A stretch of DNA of 64,000 nt from contig NZ_JASGBP010000001.1 of the NCBI RefSeq assembly GCF_030053345.1, positions 310,001-374,000 on the forward strand. The letters run 5' to 3'. Shown here one piece after another: positions 16,710 through 26,236 of the stretch. The position numbers were made by a program, and so were the translations under genes. Source of the stretch: Flavobacterium sedimenticola (GTDB taxonomy: Bacteria; Bacteroidota; Bacteroidia; Flavobacteriales; Flavobacteriaceae). The notes under the pieces were generated by a model that was given only the letters and a program-made list of their open reading frames with translations, was not told the origin of the DNA and did not search any database. The number at the start of each line of letters is the position of its first letter. Within the stretch, counting starts at the first letter, position 1.

Positions 16710-19139
16710 ATGAAATCAATCCTAATTTTCATTGGGCTTTTTTGGCTCAATGGTTATCAATCGGCGTTTGCTCAAAACGAGAAAATCTCCATAACAGGGC
16801 AACTAAAAAAAACGGCTACCATTTCCCCGGAAAACCTTTTGGTTTATCTGTATGCCAAAGAAAACGAACAGTTAATCAAAACCGAGGCTGCAGAACAAAC
16901 GGGGAAATTTGTTTTTGAAAATATTGCGCCGGGAACCTATTACGTAACCGTTGAAGAAAACGGTAAAATCCTTCACAACAGCGCTTCATTCAACGCGACT
17001 TCGGACTATGCCATTCCCGAAATTGAATTGGCTAATCCTTCCGAAAACTTAAAAGAGGTTGTCATCACCAAGGCGAAAAAATTCATCGAACGACAAGACG
17101 GAAAAATGATTATGAATGTGGACAGTTCCATTGGTTCTTCGGGGAGCACAGCCTTCGAACTCTTGGAAAAAGCACCCAGTGTAGCCATCGACAACAACGA
17201 CAACATTAGCCTGAGAGGTAAATCGGGCATACAAATTCAAATTGACGGAAAGCCTACGCAAATGTCGGGCTCCAACTTAGCCGATTACCTTCGAGGCATT
17301 CCGGCAGAAAGCATTGATAAAATTGAATTCATTACCAATCCGGGCTCAAAATACGATGCAGCCGGAACAGCCATCATCAACATCAAGATGAAAAAAAGCA
17401 AACGAAAAGGCACTAACGGCAGCATTTCACTATCCAACGGCTCGGGCAGGTATTTCAAAAACGGCAACAATGTTTCCCTAAACCATCGTACGGAAAAATG
17501 GAATGTTTTCGGGAACTACGGCTTTGCATATCGCGAGGGTTTTAACGATTTGAAATTGGACCGCAAATTTTACGAAGACAACGTATTCACGGGTGCCTAC
17601 GATCAAACTAATTTTTTAAAAATGCAATTGAAAAACCATACCGGACGATTCGGGATTGACTATTTAGCCAATGAAAAACACTCTTTTAGTCTTTTGGCCA
17701 ACGTGGTGAACAACAAATTTAATCCAACGGGTAGCAATGTGTCGGATGTGTACGACAACACCAACTCTTTGGTATCGAGCTTTGAAACCAAAAACAAAGC
17801 CAACAATCAATGGGAAAATTATGCCGTCAATTTGAACCATAAAGTCAAAATCGACTCTCTTGGTACCGAACTCAACACCGATTTCGACTGGGCCAATTAC
17901 GGGAACCGAAACGACCAAGATTTCACCACGCGCTACTATGATTTAGACGGTGTAGAATTCCAAAATCCATATATCTTAGAAGGAAACATCAAAGGCGAGT
18001 TGAATGTAATCGGGCTTAAAACCGATTTCACGACTACTTTTAGAAACAAAGTGAAACTGGAATCCGGATTAAAATCGACTTATGTCAAATCGGATAACGA
18101 ACTTACGTTTTACGACTGGAGTTCGGGCAGTCCGGTGTTGGATGAAACAAAAAGCAATCATTTCATCTACAAAGAAAACATCAATGCAGCCTATTTAATT
18201 GCTTCCAAAGAGTTTGGGAAATGGAAAACCAATTTGGGATTGCGTATTGAAAACACCAACATCGACGGTGAACAGCGCGTAGGCGATCAATCTTTTAAAA
18301 ACAGTTATACCCAACTTTTTCCAAGTGCCTTTGTGGGTTACACCGTCAGCGAAAACCATAGCCTGGAATTCAATTACAGCCGACGAATTACCCGGCCGAG
18401 TTACGACCAATTGAATCCGTTTAAATTCTTCTTGGATCCGACAACGTACGAAGAGGGAAATCCGTATTTGAGTCCGCAAACCACAAATTCGTTCGAGTTG
18501 ACGCACGTACTTAACAAAAAGATATACACCACCCTAAGCTATTCACAAACGACCAACAATATCACCCAGGTTATTATGCCTTCCGAAGATAACAACCAAG
18601 CCACGGTACAAACCAATAAAAATTTGAATACCGTGACTACTTGGGGTTTGAACACGATTATTCCATTTGAAATCACCAAATGGTGGACCAACAATAACAC
18701 CTTGAATTTTAACTTGAATTCTTTCTCCGGAAATGTATCCGGAACGGCGCTAAACAGCCAAAGCAACTTTGCCTACGATTTCAACACGACCAATAATTTC
18801 AAATTCGGAAACGGGTTTTCGGGCGAACTCTCTGCCAATTACAGAAGCAGTCAGATTTATGCTTTCTTGGATTTAAAACCGGTTTGGTTTTTGAACTTGG
18901 GTGTACAGAAAAAATTTGAAAAAGCCACTTTACGTTTAGCGGTTAACGACTTATTTTTCACCAATAACATCAGGGCTTCCAACACTTTCACCAATTACAC
19001 CGAAAGGTTTGCGGTTTCTCGCGATTCCAGAAATGTCATGCTGACTTTTACCTATAATTTCGGAAACGGAAATTCGCAACCTCGGCGAACCGGAGGTGCG
19101 GAAGACATCAAACAAAGAGCCGGAAACGGAAACGGTTAG
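16710..19139 (+). CDS. TonB-dependent receptor-like outer-membrane beta-barrel protein
   Basis: An 809-residue protein with a signal peptide ending near residue 22 (SAFAQ), an N-terminal carboxypeptidase-regulatory-like domain (about 25-110), a plug-like domain (about 120-230; GSSGSTAFELLEKAPSV, SLRGKSGIQIQIDGKPTQMSG) and a large C-terminal barrel rich in alternating aromatics. It fits the OMP_b-brl_3 branch of TonB-dependent receptors. It ends in a Gly/Asn/Arg-rich tail rather than a terminal aromatic. The cargo is unknown; co-location with a MarR regulator suggests induction by a small molecule. Confidence 0.9.
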   Translation: MKSILIFIGLFWLNGYQSAFAQNEKISITGQLKKTATISPENLLVYLYAKENEQLIKTEAAEQTGKFVFENIAPGTYYVTVEENGKILHNSASFNATSDYAIPEIELANPSENLKEVVITKAKKFIERQDGKMIMNVDSSIGSSGSTAFELLEKAPSVAIDNNDNISLRGKSGIQIQIDGKPTQMSGSNLADYLRGIPAESIDKIEFITNPGSKYDAAGTAIINIKMKKSKRKGTNGSISLSNGSGRYFKNGNNVSLNHRTEKWNVFGNYGFAYREGFNDLKLDRKFYEDNVFTGAYDQTNFLKMQLKNHTGRFGIDYLANEKHSFSLLANVVNNKFNPTGSNVSDVYDNTNSLVSSFETKNKANNQWENYAVNLNHKVKIDSLGTELNTDFDWANYGNRNDQDFTTRYYDLDGVEFQNPYILEGNIKGELNVIGLKTDFTTTFRNKVKLESGLKSTYVKSDNELTFYDWSSGSPVLDETKSNHFIYKENINAAYLIASKEFGKWKTNLGLRIENTNIDGEQRVGDQSFKNSYTQLFPSAFVGYTVSENHSLEFNYSRRITRPSYDQLNPFKFFLDPTTYEEGNPYLSPQTTNSFELTHVLNKKIYTTLSYSQTTNNITQVIMPSEDNNQATVQTNKNLNTVTTWGLNTIIPFEITKWWTNNNTLNFNLNSFSGNVSGTALNSQSNFAYDFNTTNNFKFGNGFSGELSANYRSSQIYAFLDLKPVWFLNLGVQKKFEKATLRLAVNDLFFTNNIRASNTFTNYTERFAVSRDSRNVMLTFTYNFGNGNSQPRRTGGAEDIKQRAGNGNG

Positions 19140-19282
19140 TTCCTTGTTTCGTAACAAACTTTAAAACTTCGGAAAGATTCCTTTTCCGAAGTTTTTTATA
19201 ATGATGCCTAAAATATTGTTAATCCTGAGAGCCTTTTTTACAAAAGACTTTATTTTTACACACTTACTAAATTCAAATTACT

Positions 19283-20860
19283 ATGAAGAAGTTGTTTTCT
19301 TATGCGCTGTTACTGCTATCATTGGGCGTCTGGGCGCAGACCTCTCAAGTGCAGTTAACTAAAAAAGCACCGCTTACGGAAGAACAGGAAAAGCGTTGGA
19401 GTCATCTCGATTTAGAGAGAGATTCGATTCCGGGAATGAGTGTAGATAAGGCCTATACCGAGCTTCTAAAAGACAAAAAAGGAGCCAAAATCGTAGTGGG
19501 TGTCATCGACTCGGGAGTTGATATTAGTCATCCCGATTTGAAACCCATTATTTGGACCAACAAAAAAGAAATTCCGAACAACAAGAAAGACGATGATAAA
19601 AACGGTTATGTTGACGATGTGCACGGATGGAATTTTTTGGGAGATTCCAACAATGAAACGTTAGAGTTGGTGCGCTACCTCAGAAAAGGAGATGACGGAA
19701 CCGAGATGTACAAAAAAGCACAAAAAGAATATGAAGCTGAGTACCAAGAGGTTTTCCCATACAAAGAAACGGTTGATTTATTGGCTAATACCGATAAAGT
19801 GATTCGTGAACACCTGAAAAAAGACGATTATACGGTTGAAGACTTAAACAATATATCGTCGGTTAAATTCGACCTGTTTAAAAGTAAAAAAATCATGCTG
19901 GCTTATGCCGAAGACAGGGGTAAAGATTTCCGTGATGATTTAGAAGAATTTAAAGATTATGTCTACGGCAAATTGAACTATAATTTAAACAAAGAATTTG
20001 ACGGCAGAAAAATAGTAGGTGATAATGTTGAAGACATCAAGGACAAAAAATACGGCAACAATATCGTCTACTCTAAAGAACGCAAAGATTCTCCTCACGG
20101 GACACATGTCTCGGGTATCATTGCCCAAGTTCGCAACAACGGTATCGGCGGTGATGGTATCGCAGTGAACGTCGAAATCATGCCGGTCAGAGCAGTCCCT
20201 AATGGAGACGAATACGACAAAGACATTGCGCTGGCCATTCGCTATGCGGTAGACAACGGTGCCAAAGTCATCAATGGAAGTTTCGGTAAAGATTATTCGC
20301 CGCATAAAGAATGGGTTTGGGAGGCCATGAAGTATGCCGAAAGTAAAGATGTGCTTATTGTTTTAGCGGCCGGAAATGATGGAAAAGATGTTGATGTGGA
20401 ACCCAATTATCCCGAAGATACCGCCGACAAAAAAAACGAATTGGTCAACAACGTGATTAAAGTAGGCGCCATTAACTACAATTACGGCGAAAAAATGGTC
20501 GCTTCTTTTTCAAATTACGGGACAGATAATGTTGATGTATTTGCGCCCGGCGTACGCATTTATGCCACGGTAGACCATCACAAAGAAAAATTCCAGCAGG
20601 GTACTTCGATGGCTTCACCCAATGTGGCCGGTGTTGCCGCGTTAATTCGCTCGTATTATCCTAATTTAAAAGCCGCTCAAGTAAAGCAAATCATCATGCA
20701 ATCGGGTACGCCGATGGATTTTGAGGTCAATTTAGGTGAAAAAGGTGAAAAACGTCCTTTTTCAAAAGCCTCTGTTTCGGGTAAAATAGTTAATGCCTAC
20801 AACGCTCTAAAAATGGCCGAGACCTTGTCGGCGACCATGACAAAGGAGCCTAAATTATAA
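19283..20860 (+). CDS. Secreted S8 family (subtilisin-like) serine peptidase
   Basis: A 525-residue protein with signal peptide MKKLFSYALLLLSLGVWAQ. The catalytic triad is Asp76 (VIDSGVDISHPDL), His272 (SPHGTHVSG) and Ser442 (GTSMASPNVAG), with oxyanion Asn365 (AAGNDG). About 195 residues separate Asp and His, far more than the 30-50 of subtilisin, and the extra segment is charged and probably helical. No C-terminal type IX sorting domain is visible. A strong terminator follows, so it is a single-gene unit. Confidence 0.93.
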   Translation: MKKLFSYALLLLSLGVWAQTSQVQLTKKAPLTEEQEKRWSHLDLERDSIPGMSVDKAYTELLKDKKGAKIVVGVIDSGVDISHPDLKPIIWTNKKEIPNNKKDDDKNGYVDDVHGWNFLGDSNNETLELVRYLRKGDDGTEMYKKAQKEYEAEYQEVFPYKETVDLLANTDKVIREHLKKDDYTVEDLNNISSVKFDLFKSKKIMLAYAEDRGKDFRDDLEEFKDYVYGKLNYNLNKEFDGRKIVGDNVEDIKDKKYGNNIVYSKERKDSPHGTHVSGIIAQVRNNGIGGDGIAVNVEIMPVRAVPNGDEYDKDIALAIRYAVDNGAKVINGSFGKDYSPHKEWVWEAMKYAESKDVLIVLAAGNDGKDVDVEPNYPEDTADKKNELVNNVIKVGAINYNYGEKMVASFSNYGTDNVDVFAPGVRIYATVDHHKEKFQQGTSMASPNVAGVAALIRSYYPNLKAAQVKQIIMQSGTPMDFEVNLGEKGEKRPFSKASVSGKIVNAYNALKMAETLSATMTKEPKL

Positions 20861-20867
20861 TCGCTTC

Positions 20868-20893
20868 AAAAGGAAGGTTAACCTTCCTTTTTT
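20868..20893 (+). terminator. Intrinsic terminator after the S8 peptidase gene
   Basis: The perfect palindrome AAAGGAAGGTTAACCTTCCTTT is followed by a T-run. It begins 8 bp after the stop codon at 20860. Confidence 0.88.
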
Positions 20894-20901
20894 TATTTTT
20901 G
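20894..20901 (+). promoter_or_regulatory. Possible -7 element only 4 bp before the M1 peptidase ATG
   Basis: TATTTTTG matches TAnnTTTG and would place the start of transcription at or next to the ATG (20906). It overlaps the T-run of the preceding terminator, and no TTG is found at the -33 position, so this may be chance. Confidence 0.25.
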
Positions 20902-20905
20902 GAAA

Positions 20906-22783
20906 ATGAAAAAAACAGCTCTTCTTATCTCGACTTTCGCTTTTTCAGCCATTGGTTTGTCGCAATCCACAAGTTATTGGCAACAAAAAGCAGATTACAA
21001 AATGGACGTTGTAATGGACGTCAAGAATTACCAATACAAAGGCAAACAAGAATTGGTGTACACGAATAACTCGCCCGATACCTTGCGAAAAGTATACTAC
21101 CATTTGTACAACAATGCTTTTCAACCCGGTAGCGAAATGGATGCCCGAATTAAGGCGATTGCCGATCCGGATGCGCGCATGTGTATCAAAACCAAAAGTG
21201 CCGATAACAAGGAAATCAACGAGAGTCGCATTGCCAAACTCAAACCCAATGAAATAGGATATTTAAACGTGTCCAATTGCAAGCAAGACGGTGTTCTTAC
21301 ACAAACCAAAGTAGCCGGAACGGTTATGGAAGTTGATTTGGTGCAACCCTTACTCCCTGGAAAATCTACTTTGTTAACGTTAGATTTTGAAGGTCAAGTT
21401 CCGGTTCAAATTCGTCGCTCCGGACGCAATAACAAAGAAGGCGTTGAACTTTCTATGGCACAATGGTATCCCAAAATAGCCGAATTTGATTTTGAAGGAT
21501 GGCATGCCGACCCATACATCGCGCGTGAATTTCATGGTGTTTGGGGCAATTTCGATGTCAAAATTACCATCGATAAAAATTATATTTTGGGCGGAACCGG
21601 CTATTTGCAAAATAAAAACGAAATCGGGTACAATTACCAAGACAACGGCATAACGGTGGTTATTCCTAAAAAACAAAAAACATTGACCTGGCATTTTTGG
21701 GCGCCGAATGTGCACGACTTTACTTGGGCTGCCGATAAAAATTACATACACGACAAACTGGAAACCGACCAAGGCGTAACGCTCCATTTTTTATACAAAA
21801 ACAATCCGGACATTATTGACACCTGGAAAAAAGCCCAGCCGCTTACGGCTCAAATTCTAAAATATTACAATACCACAGTAGGAAAATATCCGTATGAGCA
21901 GTATTCGGTTATTCAGGGTGGCGATGGCGGTATGGAATACGCCATGTGTACTTTGGTTTTGGGCGAAGGAAAACTCAATGGCTTTGTAGGCTTGATTGCT
22001 CATGAATTCGGACATTCGTGGTTTCAACAGGTATTGGCTTCCAACGAAAGTAAACATCCTTGGATGGACGAAGGTTTTACTTCCTTTATTGAAGATGATG
22101 TGATGAATGAATTGGCCGAGAAAAAAGCCGACAATCCTTTTGCGGGTGCCTACAAAAGTTATATCGATTTGGCAAATTCGGGCAAAGAGCAACCTCTTTC
22201 TACCCATGGCGACCGCTACGATTTGAATCGTTCCTACAGCATCGCATCGTACAGTAAAGGCGAAGTTTTTTTAGCGCAACTGATATATCTTATTGGGAAA
22301 GACAACGTGACTAAAACCCTGAAACGCTACTATAGTGATTTCAAATTCAAACATCCCACGCCTAACGACATCAAGCGTACCGCCGAAAGAGTTTCAGGTG
22401 CGCAACTGGATTGGTATCTTACCGATTGGACACAAACCACCAACACCATTGATTACGGTATTAAAGAAGTAAATGGTACCGAAAACACCACCAACATTAC
22501 TTTGGAACGAATCGGGAGAATGCCGATGCCGATGGATGTTTTAGTAGAATATACCGATGGCAGTAAAGAAAGCTTTTACGTTCCGTTGCGCATGATGCAT
22601 TTTGAAAAGGAAAATCCGAATCCGACACTCAAACGCACGGTTTTGTCCGATTGGGCTTGGGCATTTCCAACGTATCAGTTTTCGGTTAACAAACCGAAAA
22701 ACAGCATCAAAAAAATAACGTTGGATCCTAGCGGACTCATGGCCGATGTGAAAAGAAACAACAATGTTTTTGAAACCCGGTAA
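20906..22783 (+). CDS. Exported M1-family zinc metallopeptidase
   Basis: A 625-residue protein with a signal peptide (to about residue 19). The zinc site is H366-E367-x3-H370 (AHEFGHSW) with the third ligand Glu389 (MDEGFTSF). The exopeptidase-type GxMEN motif is present as GGMEY (340-344). A beta-sandwich N-domain precedes the catalytic domain, as in M1 aminopeptidases. It probably acts in the periplasm or at the cell surface on peptides. It is flanked by terminators on both sides. Confidence 0.92.
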   Translation: MKKTALLISTFAFSAIGLSQSTSYWQQKADYKMDVVMDVKNYQYKGKQELVYTNNSPDTLRKVYYHLYNNAFQPGSEMDARIKAIADPDARMCIKTKSADNKEINESRIAKLKPNEIGYLNVSNCKQDGVLTQTKVAGTVMEVDLVQPLLPGKSTLLTLDFEGQVPVQIRRSGRNNKEGVELSMAQWYPKIAEFDFEGWHADPYIAREFHGVWGNFDVKITIDKNYILGGTGYLQNKNEIGYNYQDNGITVVIPKKQKTLTWHFWAPNVHDFTWAADKNYIHDKLETDQGVTLHFLYKNNPDIIDTWKKAQPLTAQILKYYNTTVGKYPYEQYSVIQGGDGGMEYAMCTLVLGEGKLNGFVGLIAHEFGHSWFQQVLASNESKHPWMDEGFTSFIEDDVMNELAEKKADNPFAGAYKSYIDLANSGKEQPLSTHGDRYDLNRSYSIASYSKGEVFLAQLIYLIGKDNVTKTLKRYYSDFKFKHPTPNDIKRTAERVSGAQLDWYLTDWTQTTNTIDYGIKEVNGTENTTNITLERIGRMPMPMDVLVEYTDGSKESFYVPLRMMHFEKENPNPTLKRTVLSDWAWAFPTYQFSVNKPKNSIKKITLDPSGLMADVKRNNNVFETR

Positions 22784-22786
22784 CAC

Positions 22787-22816
22787 AAAAAGCGAACGGT
22801 ACCGTTCGCTTTTTTT
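22787..22816 (+). terminator. Intrinsic terminator after the M1 peptidase gene
   Basis: AAAAGCGAACGG / CCGTTCGCTTTT is a near-perfect stem with a TA turn, followed by T7. It starts 4 bp after the stop. Confidence 0.9.
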
Positions 22817-22857
22817 ATGGAATAGAATTTGTAGCTTTACCACAAATATTTTTTACC

Positions 22858-23271
22858 ATGAGAAAACTACGCTTTCTATTTCTTCTGATTGCTCTGAATT
22901 TCGGTTTTCAAAAAGCCTCGTCACAACCCATTCGCTTTAAAAGCAGCAGTGTGAGTTTTACCGATAAAAAGAGTGACGGTTCCTGGAACGAATGGTCTGA
23001 TTTTGTTAATGCGAATGTATTGATTACACTCGATGCCAAAAAGGATTTAATCGTCATCAATTCGGCCGAAGTGCAATCGTTTAAAATTTTGAGTTACGGA
23101 GAAATTGAAGACAACGAAGAGGTCAATATCGTGCCGTTTGAATGTATGGATAACAAGTTTTCGAAGTGCAACATTTTCATCATCACCAAGAAAAAAGAAA
23201 ACAACCGCATGCAAATTTACATCAACTACAACGAGGTCAAATTTGTGTATAATATCTACAATGTCAATTGA
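22858..23271 (+). CDS. Hypothetical small exported protein upstream of rnpA
   Basis: A 137-residue protein with a signal peptide ending near residue 23 (KASSQ). The mature part is about 115 residues, with strand-like segments and two cysteines (PFECMDNKFSKCNIF) that could form a disulfide. I recognise no family; similar short proteins preceding rnpA occur in flavobacteria, from memory. Its stop lies 5 bp before the rnpA ATG, so co-transcription is likely. Confidence 0.75.
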   Translation: MRKLRFLFLLIALNFGFQKASSQPIRFKSSSVSFTDKKSDGSWNEWSDFVNANVLITLDAKKDLIVINSAEVQSFKILSYGEIEDNEEVNIVPFECMDNKFSKCNIFIITKKKENNRMQIYINYNEVKFVYNIYNVN

Positions 23272-23276
23272 GGATA

Positions 23277-23660
23277 ATGAATCAATCCTATCCTGCAGCG
23301 GAAAAACTCAAGAGTAAAAAAATCATCGATTTGTTGTTTACAGAAGGTAAATCGGTGGGAAAATACCCGTTGCGATTGGTATACATCGCCCATGATTTCG
23401 AAGATGACGTGCCGCTGAAAATGGGCGTTTCGGTCTCCAAAAAACATTTTAAAAAAGCCGTCGATCGCAACTATTACAAACGCGTTTTACGCGAATGTTA
23501 TCGTTTGAACAAGTCGCAACTTTTGGCGCATTTGGATCAAAAATACTGCTTCATGTTTTTATACCAAACCGCCGACAGGCTGTCGTATCAGGAAGTCGAA
23601 GAAAAAACAAAACAACTTTTTGAGAAATTCGGCAAAACTATCCGTCAGGAAAACCCTTAG
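23277..23660 (+). CDS. rnpA: Ribonuclease P protein component
   Basis: A 127-residue RnpA. The N-terminal LKSKKIIDLLFTEGKSVGKYPLRL resembles the usual RnpA start, and the RNR-like motif is KKAVDRNYYKRVLRECYR. It binds the catalytic RNase P RNA for tRNA 5' maturation. I chose the ATG at 23277; a TTG nine bases upstream is in frame but would overlap the previous stop and has no support. There is no rpmH, yidD or yidC neighbour, unlike the classical rnpA-rpmH order; here it leads into a lipoprotein and an S41 peptidase gene. Confidence 0.93.
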   Translation: MNQSYPAAEKLKSKKIIDLLFTEGKSVGKYPLRLVYIAHDFEDDVPLKMGVSVSKKHFKKAVDRNYYKRVLRECYRLNKSQLLAHLDQKYCFMFLYQTADRLSYQEVEEKTKQLFEKFGKTIRQENP

Positions 23661-23725
23661 TCTTATCCCTTTTACTACACAATAAATGAGCGGTTATCTG
23701 CGTTTACTATTCTAAACTCTTTATT

Positions 23726-24595
23726 ATGAAAGCGCTAACCCTGTTTTTTGCTGTATTGATTTTGTTTTTTTCTTCCTGTAAAGAAGAAGCCGGTTCACCG
23801 GCCAAAAGCGTCTCCTATGTGGACGCAGCGGCCGACACCACTGCTGTAGCGGCAGCGGAAGTCTACGATGACGCCAACAACTATGACCGAAAAGAAGATA
23901 TGGCCATGCTTGTTGAAACGCCTCCTAAACCGGAAAGTAGCGAAACCAAAATCATCAAATCAGGGCGATTGCGTTTTCAAACCGATGATTTAGACGAAAG
24001 TTACGTTCAAATCAAAGCAGCTGTCCAAAAATACCAAGCAATCATCAAAAACGATTCGCAACAAAATAACGATTACGAGTTGAGTCGGAACCTCAATGTC
24101 AGAATCCCGAATCAGTATTTTGATGCTTTTATTGCCGATATTTCGAAAGGCGTAAAATACTTCGATCAAAAAGAAATTACCTCAGAAGATGTTACCGAAG
24201 AATACATCGATGTGGCTTCTCGGATAAAAACCAAAAAAGCGCTGGAGCAACGCTATTTGGAATTGTTGAAAAAAGCCAATAAGGTTTCGGAAATGCTCGA
24301 AATTGAGGGACAACTTTCGGAAATTCGAGAAGAAATCGAAGCCAAAGAAGGGCGCCTTCGCTATCTTCAAAACAGAGTGGCAATGAGTACGCTGGATATT
24401 CAATTTTACAAACCGGTTGCTGCCGGACGAAAAGCCACGGTTTCGTATGGCGGACGAATCGGTAACGCCTTGATAGAAGGATTTAACGGAATTTCAAATT
24501 TCTTCATCGCAATTATCGAAAATTGGCCCGTAATGATTACTTTAGTTGTTCTGATTTTCTGGATCAGAAAACGTTGGAAAAGAAAAAATAAATAA
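23726..24595 (+). CDS. DUF4349 lipoprotein
   Basis: A 289-residue protein with lipoprotein signal MKALTLFFAVLILFFSSCKE (Cys18), an acidic/Ala-rich linker, and a DUF4349 core: IIKSGRLRFQTDDLDESY, NVRIPNQYFDAFI, SEDVTEEYIDVASRIKTKKALEQRYLELL, then a coiled-coil stretch (KVSEMLEIEGQLSEIREEIEAKEGRLRYLQ). A C-terminal membrane segment (about 262-281) and a basic tail follow. It would be tethered by lipid and by a transmembrane helix. It starts 65 bp after rnpA, and the S41 gene follows 2 bp after its stop. Confidence 0.88.
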   Translation: MKALTLFFAVLILFFSSCKEEAGSPAKSVSYVDAAADTTAVAAAEVYDDANNYDRKEDMAMLVETPPKPESSETKIIKSGRLRFQTDDLDESYVQIKAAVQKYQAIIKNDSQQNNDYELSRNLNVRIPNQYFDAFIADISKGVKYFDQKEITSEDVTEEYIDVASRIKTKKALEQRYLELLKKANKVSEMLEIEGQLSEIREEIEAKEGRLRYLQNRVAMSTLDIQFYKPVAAGRKATVSYGGRIGNALIEGFNGISNFFIAIIENWPVMITLVVLIFWIRKRWKRKNK

Positions 24596-24597
24596 AA

Positions 24598-26235
24598 ATG
24601 CTGTCACGATTTAAAAAACGATATGTCATCACCGCGGTACTGAGTGTGTTTCTCTTTATCGGAGTAAGTTTCAAAGATGACTTTTTCGAGATTTCAAAAC
24701 AAATTGAAATCTTCACTACCTTATTCAAAACCGTCAATCAAAACTATGTTGATGAAACCAATCCCTCGGAAATGATGGATAAAGCCATCAAAAGTATGTT
24801 GACCGATTTGGATCCGTATACCAATTATTTTAATGAGCAGGATGTCATCAAGTTTAAAATAAACAACACCGGGGAATACACCGGAATTGGCGCGATGATT
24901 ACCCGTAAGGAAGATAAATTAATCATCAAAGAGCCCTACAAAGGTTTTCCGGCGGATAAGGCCGGACTCAAGGCCGGCGATGAAATTATTCAGATTGGCG
25001 ATGTGCTTTTGTCCGATTTTAAAGATGATGCCTCGCAGCTGTTAAAAGGTGCTAAAAACACCAAAATCGACATCAAATACCTGCGTCAAGGGAAACCCAT
25101 GAACACCCAATTGATTCTGGACGAAGTAGACGTGAAAGCGGTGCCGTTTTTTGGGAAAATTGACAACAAGACCGGGTATATCGTGTTGACGCAGTTTAAC
25201 AAAAAAGCATCTTCCGAAACCCGAGAAGCCTTAGAAAAACTCAAAGCCGACGGCGCCACACAAATTGTTCTCGATCTTCGCGGCAATCCGGGCGGTTTGT
25301 TAAATGAAGCCGTGAACATTTGTAATTTATTTGTTCCGAAAGGGGAAATCATAGTGACCACCAAATCGAAAAACGAAAAATACAACAACACCTATAAAAC
25401 CACCCGAGAACCGATTGATACCGAAATCCCGTTGGTGGTGATTGTAGACGGAAAAAGTGCTTCGGCCTCTGAAATTGTCTCAGGCGCTTTGCAAGATTTG
25501 GATCGCGCCGTTATTGTAGGCAGTCGCAGTTTCGGGAAAGGATTGGTACAACGCCCGATCGACATGACTTACGGCACTCAGGTAAAAGTGACCATATCGC
25601 GCTATTACACGCCATCCGGACGTTGTATTCAGGCATTGAATTACAACAAAAAAGATAAAAACGGAAAGGCCACACGTACTGAAGAGAAAAACTATAACGC
25701 TTTTAAAACCAAAAAGGGACGTCCTGTTTTTGACGGCGGCGGCATTCTGCCCGATGTAGAAATTGAAGAAACCAAAACCAGTACCATAGCCGAAGCGCTA
25801 CAAAAGAATGACGGGATTTTCAGATACGTGACCTACTACTATTACAAAAACCCGAATTTAGGCGATAAAATTCCAACGCTAACCGATGCTGATTTTGCCG
25901 ATTTTAAAGCCTTTTTAAAACGGGAGAAAATTGAGTTCAACACCGAAACCGAGCTGGCGCTCAAAAACACCTTAGAAAAAGCCAAAAAAGAAAATGTAGA
26001 TAGTGCCATTTCCGGAGAATACCAACAGTTAATGGCTGCCGTTCAAAAAAGCGAAGAGATTTTGATTGATAAAAATCAAAAAGAAATCAAAAATTTGATT
26101 TTAGACGAAATCATCAAGCGCTATCAATACAAAGAAGGCTTGTATCAGTATTACACCAAAAACAACCTTGAGATTAAAAGAGCCGTGGAAGTCCTTAACA
26201 ATACGACCGAATACCAAAAAATTCTAAAAATTTAA
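24598..26235 (+). CDS. S41-family C-terminal processing peptidase with PDZ domain
   Basis: A 545-residue protein with an N-terminal membrane anchor (about 8-24) and a PDZ domain (about 92-175; GIGAMI, AGLKAGDEI). The S41 catalytic core has LDLRGNPGGLL (226-235), the SASASE block at 287-292 with the nucleophilic Ser, and the general-base Lys314 in GSRSFGKGLVQ. It matches CtpA/Prc-type periplasmic proteases that trim or degrade exported proteins. A helical C-terminal extension of about 170 residues follows. It is tightly packed between the lipoprotein and OmpA-like genes. Confidence 0.93.
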   Translation: MLSRFKKRYVITAVLSVFLFIGVSFKDDFFEISKQIEIFTTLFKTVNQNYVDETNPSEMMDKAIKSMLTDLDPYTNYFNEQDVIKFKINNTGEYTGIGAMITRKEDKLIIKEPYKGFPADKAGLKAGDEIIQIGDVLLSDFKDDASQLLKGAKNTKIDIKYLRQGKPMNTQLILDEVDVKAVPFFGKIDNKTGYIVLTQFNKKASSETREALEKLKADGATQIVLDLRGNPGGLLNEAVNICNLFVPKGEIIVTTKSKNEKYNNTYKTTREPIDTEIPLVVIVDGKSASASEIVSGALQDLDRAVIVGSRSFGKGLVQRPIDMTYGTQVKVTISRYYTPSGRCIQALNYNKKDKNGKATRTEEKNYNAFKTKKGRPVFDGGGILPDVEIEETKTSTIAEALQKNDGIFRYVTYYYYKNPNLGDKIPTLTDADFADFKAFLKREKIEFNTETELALKNTLEKAKKENVDSAISGEYQQLMAAVQKSEEILIDKNQKEIKNLILDEIIKRYQYKEGLYQYYTKNNLEIKRAVEVLNNTTEYQKILKI

Positions 26236-26236
26236 T

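Noticed and set aside
23268..23276. TTG start giving rnpA three extra residues
   Set aside because: It overlaps the previous stop; the ATG at 23277 is better.
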